Assembly: GCA_003833135.1 (NCBI GenBank)
Contig: QZLH01000734.1
Coordinates: forward strand, 24,164-43,458
Direction of reading: 5' to 3'
Source: Oehlia diaphana
Taxonomy: Eukaryota; Glomeromycota; Glomeromycetes; Glomerales; Glomeraceae
DNA length: 19,295 bases
Made by a program: the position numbers and the translations under genes. The notes under the pieces are model-generated. The model had not been told where the DNA came from, did not search any database, and was given only the letters and a program-made list of their open reading frames with translations. Shown piece by piece: positions 1-9,106 of this stretch. Every line of letters starts with the position of its first letter. Position 1 is the first letter of the stretch.

Positions 1-130
1 TGATTAGTATCCGGGGTACTATTCAAAATCGAATTTTGATTAGTACCGGGGTATTTTTCAAAAATACCCGAATGTGGATTTGAATAATACCCCGGTACTA
101 TTTGAAGGGGATACTATTACAAGGGGGTAC
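1..130. repeat. Cluster of palindromic GTACCGGGGTA repeats
   Basis: Two direct copies of the word TGATTAGTA(T)CCGGGGTA start at 1 and 37. An inverted copy (AATACCCCGGTACTA) lies at about 85-100. The pair 37-60 and 79-102 can fold into a hairpin with arms of about 22 bases and a short loop. The cluster runs into the left edge, so it is probably the end of a larger repeat that continues outside. No coding potential is seen. The mirrored arrangement suggests a foldback or transposon end, which is inference. Confidence 0.5.
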
Positions 131-261
131 TGTATGCAGCGCTATACGGTAATATTGCATATTTTATGTTTTTATCTCCTTTTAGAAAAGTCACAAATCA
201 AAGCTTTAGCAGGATTTGGTTAAAAATTATGAAATTATTGCATTGTTTTAATGTAAATATA

Positions 262-710
262 GGCCGTATGCTTTAGTGCTGCCCAAGGGTTATAATTCCG
301 GCCGAAATTACAAAAACCAGGAACACTATTGTATTTTCATTACATGTATATACAGGAGGTTCCTTAATGTACAGTAAGGGTGTACGATATTAACGTACAA
401 ACTGGCCGGAATTAACGTTAACGCTATCACGTGCAAGTGCATCGGGCCAGTTTGTACGTACCCCCACTGTACGTTAAGGATGCTCGTATATACAGTATAA
501 CAAAACAGTATTATTTATTTTATTGAAAAATTTTTATCTTTATTTGGCGTATGCTTTAGTGTTGGCCAAGGTTTTTATAATTCCGGCCGAAATTACAAAA
601 ACCAGGAACACAATTGTATTTTTATTTTCATTACGTGTATACTGTATATAACAAAAGAGCATAATTTATATATTGATTTACATAAGAATTTTTTTATTTT
701 TATTTGCGGT
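262..710. repeat. Tandem duplication, two diverged copies
   Basis: Copy A runs 262-355 and resumes at 496-545. Copy B is 546-710. Both start GGC(C)GTATGCTTTAGTG and share a block around TTATAATTCCGGCCGAAATT plus ACAAAAACCAGGAACAC. They then share a TTTTCATTAC(A/G)TGTATA stretch and end in TTTTTAT(C/T)TTTATTTG. Copy A is interrupted by the 356-485 element. Without that insert both copies are about 145-165 bp long. A related block also occurs near 12142-12178, so the unit contains a dispersed repeat. Confidence 0.8.
356..485. mobile_element. 130-bp TIR element (MITE) with 10-bp target duplication
   Basis: The left end reads GAGGTTCCTTAATGTACAG and the reverse complement of the right end reads GAGCATCCTTAACGTACAG. 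The inverted similarity continues inward through GGGTGTACG-like and TACAAACTGGCC-like blocks. The element is flanked on both sides by the identical word GTATATACAG (346-355 and 486-495). Copy B of the surrounding tandem repeat supplies an unoccupied version of the same site (about 636-655), which supports this boundary. Terminal inverted repeats starting GAG with a 9-11 bp target duplication are typical of Mutator-like (MULE) non-autonomous elements; that family call is inference. It holds no open frame for a transposase and would have to be moved in trans. Confidence 0.75.
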
Positions 711-940
711 ACAATTCTCCGTGGAAATTAGCAACTTTGACATACTTTTTTCAAGAAATATAGTACTCATGGCGGTAGAGTACGGACTTTCATTCCTGCC
801 CAGAGATTTTTCAACGAGTTTAAGTTCGAACTCTGTATGAACGACTTCAACATTGCAAAATATCCTTATTTGTGTTGGACTATTTATATTGTTTAATATG
901 CTTGTATGTGGTGGTATTACGTTGTGGGAAAATGTAAATT
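678..940 (-). CDS. Coding-like segment of unrecognised gene (possible 3' exon)
   Basis: On the minus strand a frame stays open for 87 codons from 938 to a TAA at 678-680. The local base composition is clearly less AT-rich than the surroundings. Its upstream edge abuts a T-rich tract ending in TTATTATTAG, which looks like a fungal 3' splice site, so it could be a terminal exon. The translation is rich in S, T, E and V, with the stretches NVEVVHTEFELKLVEKSLG and NESPYSTAMST, and I do not recognise it. There is no good start codon inside, which argues for an exon or a gene fragment. The plus strand here is also stop-poor, so the strand choice is not certain. The last codons overlap the end of the tandem repeat copy B. 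Confidence 0.3.
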
Positions 941-1000
941 CTAATAATAATTGAAGTTTTATTTATTTATTTATTTAAAAAAAAATACAAATACAAATAA

Positions 1001-1123
1001 TTAATTTATTAATTTGATTTTAATTAACAATTCGGTACAAACAGTTATAGCAGAAGATTCAGTTCTTAAAGGAGTTTTCATATCTATTAAACCAATTTCA
1101 CATTTCCTAAACAATAAGGCCAT
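1001..1123 (-). CDS. 40-codon frame, possible first exon of the 678-940 gene
   Basis: An ATG at 1123-1121 opens a 40-residue frame beginning MALLFRKCEIGLIDMKTPL and ending at a TAA at 1003-1001. It contains TESSAITVCTELL and looks coding-like rather than AT-random. It lies about 60 bases upstream, in the minus sense, of the 678-940 segment but in a different frame, so joining them needs an intron. One candidate uses a GT inside the GAATTGTTAAT word and an AG inside or beyond the next segment, but no pairing is clearly best. It could be the start of a two-exon gene, a decayed gene, or chance. No function is assigned. Confidence 0.25.
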   Translation of the reverse strand: MALLFRKCEIGLIDMKTPLRTESSAITVCTELLIKIKLIN

Positions 1124-1164
1124 CAAACAAACTAGCTAACTCTTATTTTTAGGTAGATCGGGCC

Positions 1165-1355
1165 CACGTAATTCCATATGGATTAGCAGAAATACATAGA
1201 ATTCCATATATTCTACGTAGATCCACGTAGAATTTTGTGGATCTACGCCGAAAATATGTGTTTCGTCACAGGGTATTGGAAAATATTGGAACTATTCAGA
1301 TTTCCACATAATTCCACAATATTTGATGTGGATTTCATGTGGATTTTACATGTGA
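1165..1355. repeat. Short inverted repeats of CGTAGATCCAC and ATGTGGATT type
   Basis: A perfect 11-base inverted repeat pairs CGTAGATCCAC at 1216-1226 with GTGGATCTACG at 1237-1247 across a 10-base loop. Around it are repeated ATTCCATAT words and two ATGTGGATTT words (about 1325-1345) opposed to ATTCCACA words (about 1306-1320). This is a compact patch of self-complementary DNA with no open frame. It resembles a worn foldback element. Confidence 0.5.
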
Positions 1356-1416
1356 AAAAATTTCCTGATGTTCCTTTACTCCTTTATCAAATATGATAAA
1401 AGAATTTTTTTTTTGA

Positions 1417-1527
1417 TTCAAGTTTTATTGGCACACTTGAAGAAGTAGTAGGATATCAATGACCAGCAGCTGATACAACGTTCTGAATTGATGAATATTA
1501 TTGGGAATAACAATCTGATAGATGGAT
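1417..1527 (+). pseudogene. Inverted C-terminal fragment of the cytochrome P450 pseudogene
   Basis: Read on the plus strand, this piece gives GTLEEVVGYQ, a stop, PAADTTF, a stop, then a short YYWE and a DRW at 1517-1525. In P450 proteins the order after the ExxR helix is a GYxxPAGT-type beta strand followed by an FxPDRW-type meander segment, so the fragment is the natural continuation of the minus-strand P450 remnant next door. Here it is in the opposite orientation. The stops sit at 1460-1462 (where TGG is expected), after TTF, and before QSDRW. The haem-binding cysteine loop is not found beyond it. The junction with the minus-strand part falls at about 1526-1530. The fragment cannot encode a working enzyme. 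Confidence 0.7.
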
Positions 1528-2728
1528 ATCTGAATTTGAAGGTTTTGAAAAGAATTTATAACGAGATACTTCTTTATAATTGCTTCACCAATATTATAAG
1601 TTATGAAAAGTGATGGAGCGTATTTTATCATCATCTTGGAATATTTGGTCAATTTCTTTTAGCATTTTCCAATTTTTTTTAGCATTTTCTTTTTTTACAT
1701 CTGATGTATTATGTGCAAGATGATAAATAACGAATGACTGAAAGTTTGTTTGCGGTATATACTACTAATAAAAGTAAAAGTGGAAATGGTTAATATAATT
1801 TCAAGTTGCATTCCTTTGAATAAAATCTACTTACTGTATCAGCTCCACCAAGAAATCCGCCAAGCATAATACAAAGAATTTCATCGTTAGTCAAAGTCCT
1901 ATAAAAAAAATTCTGGAAAAAAATCCGATAAATGAACATTTCTAGTTTTTGTTTTTATTCCGAAGAAACTCAGTCATGTGATCAGTTTTCTAAAACATTT
2001 TTTATAGGGAAGGTCTCACCAAAAGTTTGGTAAAATTAACATTATGAGATATATTAGCAGTAGTAAGGTTATCCAATGGCGTATTTTCACGTCTCTCTTT
2101 AAAAAATGGAATATAATGTCGTAAGAAGGAACGAATAGAAAAAAAGCCAAAAGTTGTTTATGAAATGCTTCAAAGGTGTTACCAAATGTTGCTGTTGAAT
2201 ATTCAGTTTTTCATCACTGAGGATATTAAAATAAGCTGTCAGTGAAATAAGATCTTTCAGACCATATAGTAAGATTCAATTTATTCAATCTATCTAATTT
2301 ATTCCAATAATTTTAATAATTCATTAAACAAATTTGTTTGTCCAATCAATGACATCATTAATAAATTAAGTTAACGTCACTAACGTGTGTAAAAAATTTA
2401 CGATTATATTTTCTCTAATTAAAATTATTATTTAACATTAATCTTTTTCTTCCAACTTCTAACTCATCAAATCTTTCGCAATCAGGAATGAAGTTTTATC
2501 CTCGCTATGTGAATTTTTTTTTGAAGGCATACAAAAGTTTTTCATCATATTCTGTTCGAAATAAAATTTATAATTCATCTGTTCAAATAGATCTAATATA
2601 TTTTAGCTAAATGGTTTATTTTCTTTTAAACCACCCACCAATTAAGTCAAGGCAGATTACCAACAAATGGGAATTGGAACCGGGTAAATGATTAACACGA
2701 GTAAAATATTTGTACTACAAAAAATTGT
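1528..2728 (-). pseudogene. Cytochrome P450 pseudogene
   Basis: Translated on the minus strand across several frameshifts and stops, this gives P450 landmarks in the right order. YKYFTRVNHLPG (about 2714-2679) and PFVGNLP (2670-2650) form the proline-rich hinge after the membrane anchor. Next come MPSKKNS (about 2530-2510) and DELEVGRK (2468-2445). RKYNRKFFT (about 2414-2388) is the C-helix region, where the expected Trp codon is TAG. YWNKLDRLN (about 2309) and SFLRHYIPFF then KERRENTPLDNL (2130-2065) follow. TLTNDEI and the I-helix GGFLGGADT (to about 1835) are followed by a GTAAGT donor. IYHLAHNTSDVKKE comes after the intron, and the ExxR motif appears as EVSR (1572-1561). Active homologues are haem monooxygenases of the endoplasmic reticulum, usually about 500 residues. 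This copy has many disruptions, an internal deletion before KERRE and no haem loop, so it is dead. Confidence 0.85.
1762..1834 (-). other. Relic spliceosomal intron inside the P450 pseudogene
   Basis: The donor GTAAGTAG follows the I-helix codons for GADT directly. A TTAAC branch-like word lies near 1790. The acceptor is TTATTAG or TTATTAGTAG at 1765 or 1762. Removing it with the second AG joins GADT to an open YIPQTNFQSF frame that continues into the K-helix approach. A length of about 70 bases and an AT-rich, T-rich interior are typical of filamentous fungi. This shows the pseudogene arose from genomic DNA, not from a processed transcript. Confidence 0.65.
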
Positions 2729-5000
2729 TAATGCGGTGTTACATAATAATTAAGTTAATTACTAATTCCAAAATTTCTCGAATAAAATTAGTCTTAATCG
2801 CTTATTTTTATTAATTTTGTGGAATTTAGACAATAATTTTATGTATTATTACTTTTAATTAATAATCATTAATTCTAGGTTTGCTAAATATATCGATAAC
2901 GCCAAAACTGTTTAAATTTTTATTAAGATAATAAGTTTTATTTATCCTATTGTTTTCAAGGAGTCGTCAAAAATACTACGTTCATGTAAAGTGAAAAAAA
3001 TATTTGTTACTCTTTTTTTTCAATTTTCACTGGGGGAATGTTCGTTAAATGTCGCTCTCCTATTCAGTGACGTAATGTGTGTTACATTTCGGTACGGTAA
3101 TACAAATTTCTCACCAGTTTAACGTTTACTAAAATTAATAGAAACACAAATATAAATAACGGACTCGGGGCCGAAAAGAATTTGAATGCTTAAATACACA
3201 AATCATTGGATATACTACAAAGAGACGTGATTAATAACATATAAGGATTTATATATTATGTATGATACGTAATATTTTGCATGTACTTTCAGTGTATGAA
3301 TTGACAAATGAAGATAATAACTACTTTAATAGTTATTTTTTATAATTAAAATATTGTTATCATATAATTAATCAAGATGAGATGAAAGTTGATATAAGAA
3401 AATATTCGAACTAAGAATGAGTATACGGAGAAGATATACCGATAAATAAAATGAGTTTTAGGTTTTAAAGCTTTGGCGATTGTATTTAGTAAAGTAATCC
3501 CGGTGATTTTGTATATAGTGAATGGAGATCACAACAATACGATTACCGGCATAATGAGCATATATTTTAATTTTACCAAAAATGAAAATAAACGAATTTT
3601 TAACCTACTATACCAGCCACATTTCCATTGGCACAAAACTGTAAAAAAAAAAAATTGATGTGCGTAAAAAAGTCCCTTAAAAAGTTTAGCACTTAAAAGA
3701 AAGCTTAAAATGTAATATAAATTATAAAATAACAAAATTATTTATTGAATGAATTATAAAATAAAGATTGAATTAAATTACTATTATTAAATTACAAAAA
3801 TTATAGAATTATAGAATTTTAGAATTTTAGAATTATTATTTGACCATAAAAATTATAAAAATTATATAAATTATATATAAAGATAAAAATTATTGAATTT
3901 ATTAAATTATATAAATTATACATAATTATATAAAATTAAATTATATATAATAAATTTATATTAATACGTAAAAAAAGAAAACATGTATCAAATATACATT
4001 TTATGGAAATTGATTACTTTTTAAAGATTAATACATATTCATAAAATTTCCTAACGAGAACATTTATAATTTTTTTTTTCAAATCTCCGCCAATTTATAA
4101 ATAGTGGATAATTATCTTATTATTCAGAAGAATAAATGAGAATAAATTTATTTTTGTGCATGATTTTCTAACCTTAATTATATATAATAAATTTAAACTG
4201 CTTCTATTTTGAAACATAGTCGGGGGTTAATTTATACATATTTGGATTCTTGAATTCAAATTAGAAAAAAAAAAAAACAAAGAAAAATCGAAACAAATAT
4301 AATATTTTTATTTACAAGGACGAACAAAAAAGTTTCATCTCTCTTACTTCAGTCTAAATATAAAATTATATGTTACATGACAGTAAAAGATCGTTAATTA
4401 GCTAAAGATTTACTATCATGGAAGATCCGCTCTCATTATCATTTGTTCTAAGCCATTTCCTTTTAATTCCATTTTTGATCACAAATTTCTTTTTTATACA
4501 TGAGATAGAAAGAAATGTTTCATGGAAATAAAAAGAAAAATCCTAATTTGGAAATTAGAATATTCGAGATTGAAGGTACAACATTGTATGAACTTATCAT
4601 AAAAGTGCAAAGTTAATTTTGTAATAAATAATGTTTATTCTTATAATTGTTTGTAAATTTAATTATCCCGAGAATGGTATTAAAGGATAATTAATTTTGA
4701 TTACATAAGCAAATACTTTATTTTGTCGGTATTTTGGTTAAATATAAATCCACTTAAATTACTTATATTCTATATAGTATGGATTTTAATAGTAACAAAC
4801 GTGCCACAACATTTGTGTGTAACAAATGTCGGAGTTATTCGACGATCTTTAATTTTTTGCATGTTCGGTTATGAAAAATTGGTCATAGGATGTTGTATTG
4901 GAATAACAAACTTTTTTTTTTTATAAATATGTCTATCAAATAAATGCGCCATAATTTAAAAATATAAAATATCCACAACACACAACCCACACGCCACTTT
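2729..5000. other. AT-rich intergenic region without recognisable genes
   Basis: Both strands were read. Frames of 60-70 codons (for example plus 3473-3658 and plus 4723-4926) are dominated by I, F, L, N and K, and their conceptual products resemble nothing I know. A somewhat less AT-rich patch at about 3040-3175 has no frame of note. A degenerate AT minisatellite occupies 3770-3960. The remainder holds A and T runs. No tRNA with A and B boxes was seen. Confidence 0.6.
3770..3960. repeat. Degenerate AT minisatellite (AATTATAGAATT-like)
   Basis: Short words such as AAATTATAAAAATT, ATAGAATTATAGAATT, TTAGAATTTTAGAATT and AAATTATATAAATTATATA repeat with drift. This looks like slippage-driven low-complexity DNA. 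No coding or element boundary is seen. Confidence 0.6.
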
Positions 5001-5350
5001 ATTTATAAAAGCGCATTAATTTTGTGTTTAAGCCATAACAGAAAAAAAAAAAACAAATTTTTACACAGTTAAAAAAATTTGTTTTACATTGAGAAATTAC
5101 GTATAAAAAGAAAGTTTTTCATACATTTTTTATCACATCATCATTTTTTTTATTTTTTATTTTATTTTATTTTATTTTATTATACACCATCTTTTTTTAT
5201 ATTATCTTTTTTTATTTTTATTATTATTTTTTTTTAAAAAAAAATTTCTATTAAAAAAAAACTTCCCCTTTTTCTTTTGTCCTTTTTCAGAACAAAGAGT
5301 CTGATTATTTAATTCATTATATCATAGACCTTATCTATCTTATATTAATC
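5001..5350 (+). promoter_or_regulatory. Probable promoter and T-rich leader of the Zn2Cys6 gene
   Basis: Two TATA-like words lie upstream of the start codon: TTTATAAAA at 5002-5010 and GTATAAAAAG at 5101-5110. The second would place transcription initiation near 5130-5150. From about 5136 to 5290 the plus strand is a long pyrimidine-rich tract with several TTTTA units (about 5159-5181), as is common upstream of highly AT-rich fungal genes. A TTTTTCAG at about 5283-5290 resembles a 3' splice site, so a 5' UTR intron is possible. No specific activator sites are assigned. Confidence 0.35.
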
Positions 5351-6733
5351 ATGAGTCAAGGGAAACGCGTAATTGAAGAATTGTCTGATAATGAACATTC
5401 TTGTAATGGTAATCAACAAGCTCAGCCCGATAAAATTATTGCCGTAAAGAAAACAGCAAAAAAGAGAGGAAGGATTAATGTAAATGCTTGTTATCGTTGT
5501 AGACGTGATAAGAAAAAGTGTGATGGAAATTATTCCACAAAAGAATCTTGCAAATATTGTCGTCATCATAAAGTAGAATGTAGTTATCCTGAACCAGGAA
5601 GGAAAAGAGTGAAAGTTGTTCAACCTCAGGCTGATGATACTCGTAAAATAAAAATTAAAGAAACAAAAAAGTCAAAGAAAGCAGCAACCAAAAAAGATCC
5701 AATAAAGGATATAAATGATCGTATAATTAAAGTTGAAGAAAATTTATCTGATGTAACGGAACTTTTGGCAAATAATGTTCATTATTATCCTAATATAAAA
5801 GAAACTACACAACAACTTTTCTTTCGCCTTTTTTTTGATGAATCTACTACAACAGAACAAATAACACTTTTACGTAAATTATGGTCTTTGATTGAAAAGA
5901 TAATGAATTATTCCACAAACAATGATGAATATCTTTATGCATTTTATGGAAGAATACAATTTCTTGAAAGTGATCAAGAAGAAGTTAGATCGCTCATGTG
6001 GAAAGAGATTCAAAATTTCGTTGACAGGTGCAACGACACAGGAAATACTTGTGATAATGAATCATCAATCCACTCTATGATACCAACTCTTAGTTCTGAA
6101 ATTATTCCTTTATACGATCCGTCATCATCATTACATTTTACAAAATCTCTCTCCCCTATTCCACCTGAATTTGATAATAATAACAACGATTATCTTGGAA
6201 TTTCTCTTGAAAGTATTTGTAATTCTATTAATGATCCCTTTATTGTGCAAACAACTAATAATAATAAAATAAAATCTTCGCCAATCGTACCTTCTCAACG
6301 TATCCCTCGTGCACATTCGAAGAAAAATTATCAAGAAGGTGGAATTTCATTACCCGTGTCTCCAAATGAAATTACGTTATCAAGAATTCAAAGAAGTGAT
6401 GATTCAATTACTTTCAATAATCATTTTATGCCAAATTTAATGCCGTATATCGATTTAAATTCGTCTCATAACAATACACCAATTATTGATGATGAAATAG
6501 ATTATATTCGACATTTAACTAACGAAGGAACAAATTTTCTATGTTTCCAATCAACAACTTCATCGCCTTTATTTTCAAACGAAAATTGCACCACACCTAC
6601 TTTTAATAGTTTGCAACCATCCCCATCTCTTAACCCATTGAATGAAATCGAACATTCATATGGTATACTATCCCCTACAAATGATTATACACAACAACAA
6701 ATTGATGAAAAAAACTGGTTTTGGAATAATTAA
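5351..6733 (+). CDS. Zn(II)2Cys6 fungal-type transcription factor
   Basis: This intact single-exon frame of 460 residues should encode a nuclear DNA-binding regulator. The binuclear zinc cluster is complete: Cys 47, 50, 57, 67, 70 and 77 give C-x2-C-x6-C-x9-C-x2-C-x6-C, with the basic recognition stretch RRDKKKC. A basic run KKTAKKRGR (33-41) and more lysines at 84-115 are likely nuclear localisation signals. Residues 118-139 carry hydrophobics in strict 3-4 spacing (I118, I121, I125, V128, L132, V135, L139), a dimerising coiled coil directly after the linker as in Gal4-class proteins. Residues 140-230 look helical. The C-terminal half is rich in N, S, T and P, suits a disordered activation region, and ends NWFWNN. 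I see no middle-homology (Fungal_trans) domain. The ATG at 5351 is the first in frame and sits 46 codons before the first zinc Cys. Its target genes cannot be inferred. Confidence 0.93.
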   Translation: MSQGKRVIEELSDNEHSCNGNQQAQPDKIIAVKKTAKKRGRINVNACYRCRRDKKKCDGNYSTKESCKYCRHHKVECSYPEPGRKRVKVVQPQADDTRKIKIKETKKSKKAATKKDPIKDINDRIIKVEENLSDVTELLANNVHYYPNIKETTQQLFFRLFFDESTTTEQITLLRKLWSLIEKIMNYSTNNDEYLYAFYGRIQFLESDQEEVRSLMWKEIQNFVDRCNDTGNTCDNESSIHSMIPTLSSEIIPLYDPSSSLHFTKSLSPIPPEFDNNNNDYLGISLESICNSINDPFIVQTTNNNKIKSSPIVPSQRIPRAHSKKNYQEGGISLPVSPNEITLSRIQRSDDSITFNNHFMPNLMPYIDLNSSHNNTPIIDDEIDYIRHLTNEGTNFLCFQSTTSSPLFSNENCTTPTFNSLQPSPSLNPLNEIEHSYGILSPTNDYTQQQIDEKNWFWNN

Positions 6734-6870
6734 AGAATAATATTCCATTCCTTATGTACAGTAGAGTTGTATATACACACCACTATAACCAAAATAATCA
6801 CCACAATCACCGGCGATGATTGAAATCGTTGAATTCGGCAAAAAAAAAAAAATAATAATAAATCTTTAAT
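6734..6870 (+). terminator. Probable 3' UTR and polyadenylation region
   Basis: After the TAA the sequence turns less AT-rich up to about 6838, then reaches an A12 run and AATAATAATAAATC. The word AATAAA occurs at 6857-6862 and is a plausible polyadenylation signal. No further exon with a splice signal was seen. Confidence 0.35.
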
Positions 6871-8929
6871 CTTTCGATAAATCTTTGCGCTGCGCGGTAA
6901 ATTCAGGAAATTCTAAACATTAGTCACGTGTTAAACTTATTTAAAAATTATTTATATATTTTATTTATATTAAATTCTATGCAAACTAAGGCTGTAAAAA
7001 ATATATAATATATAATCAAAAAGAAAAGAAAACAAATATACGGATGTGCATATCAATAAATTTTTGGTAATATTCGAAAACCAATAAAAAAATTTTTTTA
7101 TACCCGACGATCATAATTTTCAGTATGCATTTTTTTTTTTTTTTAATATATATTCCTTCTCACATTCTAAGAATTATAAACACAATATAAAATTTTATAC
7201 ATAAAAAAAAAAAAAATAACAGTAATAATATTAAATTAAGTGTAATAATAAGTTAAATAAAATTCTATGATTATATTCGGATCCCTTATCAACTTAAGTT
7301 GTTTCAAAAAACAGTTACACAAAACATAAATAAAAAAAAAAAAAAAGTAAAAAGATAAAAATAATTCATTTTATAATGAAGAACATTATTTAAAATATAA
7401 TAATAAATAAATAAATAAGATAAATAATTTATATACTAAATCCTTATATTATACGCGAAAATGAGATTGTTCTTTATATGAAATTTATATAATTTTAATA
7501 ATATTTAATTTATATAATACACGTGAAAAGATTTTTCTATGAATAATTTCTTGTAAAATAAATTTTTTCTCCGTTTTAATATATAATTTATATTATATGT
7601 GAGTATATACTGTATGAATATAACACGAACACGCGATTTCACGAATAATATATGTTGATGTTAGGTATTCTTTTGATAACACGAACGAAATTTATGATTC
7701 TATTCGTTTTTACTTGTTATACCATGGTGGAACTTTGTATTTCCATAAAAGAATGTAATATAATCGGTGATTAGTTGCGATTAGTTGAAAGATTTTTTTA
7801 TTTTTCTGGTTTAATTTTATTTTTTTTATTTCATAGTGCATTTATTTTCGGGTTTCCCGAAAGTTTACAATGCATAATGAATAAAAATAAAAATATAATA
7901 AATATAATATAAAATTAAATAAAATAAATGAATGAATGAACATGAATGAAGTAAGAAAAAGGAACATGAAACTCAATCAACTTTGATCAAAAAAAAAAAA
8001 AATTTTTTTTCCGATTATCTAATAAATCATATTTGAATCGATTAGCCTTTTTTTTTTTTTAAAAAAAAAAAAAAAATTCCTCATTTTAGTATTGTTGAAA
8101 TTCTTTTAAAATGAAATTTTATTGGTTAATCTTTTTTTTTTTTGATCCATCAAATCAGGTAAACAAAAAAAAAAAGTCGCAGGGTAGCGCAGCTTTTTTT
8201 TTACTTCGCGTGATTATTTTTAAGTAACAAAAAAAAAACAATAAAGATATAGAAGATCCAATCTTTTTTTTTTGTACTTTTTGATCTTATAAATTTTCGG
8301 AAATAATTTACCTATTTATATTTTAAGAAGGAAAAAAAGAATTTAAATAAGGTTAAAGTACACTTCTTTTTTTCATTATGTTTTGGTTCACAAAAAAAAA
8401 ACAAACATCGAGAGGATTTAATTGGAGTATGAATAATATTATTATTAATAAATCTTACTTCATTACTCATAATGAAGTAATGAACTTAAATCGTTTAAGG
8501 AAATTATTGAAAAAAAATTTACCTATATACAGAAGGTTAGATTTAAAGATAAGGTAAATATTACGGCAATTCGATTATATTTATATATTGTTTCTCTAAA
8601 ACCTGAACTTCGAATGATAATATAGTATATAAAGGATTTACTATTTCGGAAAAGAACATATTTTCTTTAGTCCCTTTTAAGATAAATAAACGTTCGCATA
8701 TTATATATGCGATTAATTTTATAGATCGGAGTAATAGATTGATTATCGGGAAATATAATACCGCAATTTCATACCGAAATATACCGAAATTTTGTATCGG
8801 AGAATCGGACATTAAGATCGACTATGGAGCGGATTACAAAATCCGAACGAAATATAATAAGGAACGTCGTTCAAATGAGGAAACAAATATTTATGCTTAA
8901 TGTTAATTATGCCTTTTTTTTAAAAAAAA
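6871..8929. other. AT-rich intergenic DNA with mirrored A/T homopolymer runs
   Basis: No gene was recognised. Noteworthy structures are A14 then T8 at 7989-8010, T13 followed directly by A16 at 8048-8076, and T8 then A11 at 8914-8932. A hairpin TCGGG-TTT-CCCGA lies at about 7849-7861 and an (AAAT)n patch at about 7404-7419. An 83-codon minus frame at 8561-8812 shows no recognisable motif and is treated as chance, although the ATACCGAAAT words at 8772-8792 are locally repeated. Confidence 0.5.
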
Positions 8930-9106
8930 AAACTCTTAGTAATATCTGAAACAAATCGATATGTGTTTGATTGTTGGTATAGTATGTGGCTTATATGGAA
9001 AGATGATGACGATCCCACAAACTCCTGAAATAATATGCAGTGTATAGAATGTGGCTTAGATATTTGCTCTCAAGTTGAACAGTTACAATCTTTTTTTAGC
9101 GGGTAA
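8930..9106 (+). pseudogene. Coding-like remnant with CIECGLDIC motif, unrecognised
   Basis: A plus-strand frame is open from about 8930 to a TGA at 9026-9028, then open again in the same frame to a TAA at 9104-9106. It reads SETNRYVFDCWYSMWL, KDDDDPTNS, a stop, then MQCIECGLDICSQVEQLQSFF. The CxxC-like word and acidic run look more like protein than the AT background does. The frame ends at AGCGGGTAAGT, a good 5' splice-site match, so it could be a decayed internal exon. The words TATAGTATGTGGCTTATAT (8979-8997) and TATAGAATGTGGCTTAGATAT (from 9043) form a diverged direct repeat inside it. I cannot name a family. Confidence 0.2.

Noticed and set aside
2488..2610. 40-residue plus-strand frame starting MKFYPRYVNFF
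   Set aside because: It is antisense to the P450 N-terminal region, where the minus strand gives MPSKKNS and DELEVGRK in P450 order.
4723..4926. 67-codon plus-strand frame rich in I, L and V
   Set aside because: It has no recognisable motif, and it ends in a T run translated as FFFL.
5345..5623. 92-codon minus-strand frame over the zinc cluster
   Set aside because: It is antisense to the Zn2Cys6 coding region, so it is a shadow frame.
8561..8812. 83-codon minus-strand frame
   Set aside because: It has no motif, no splice context and hydrophobic AT-driven composition, and is likely chance.
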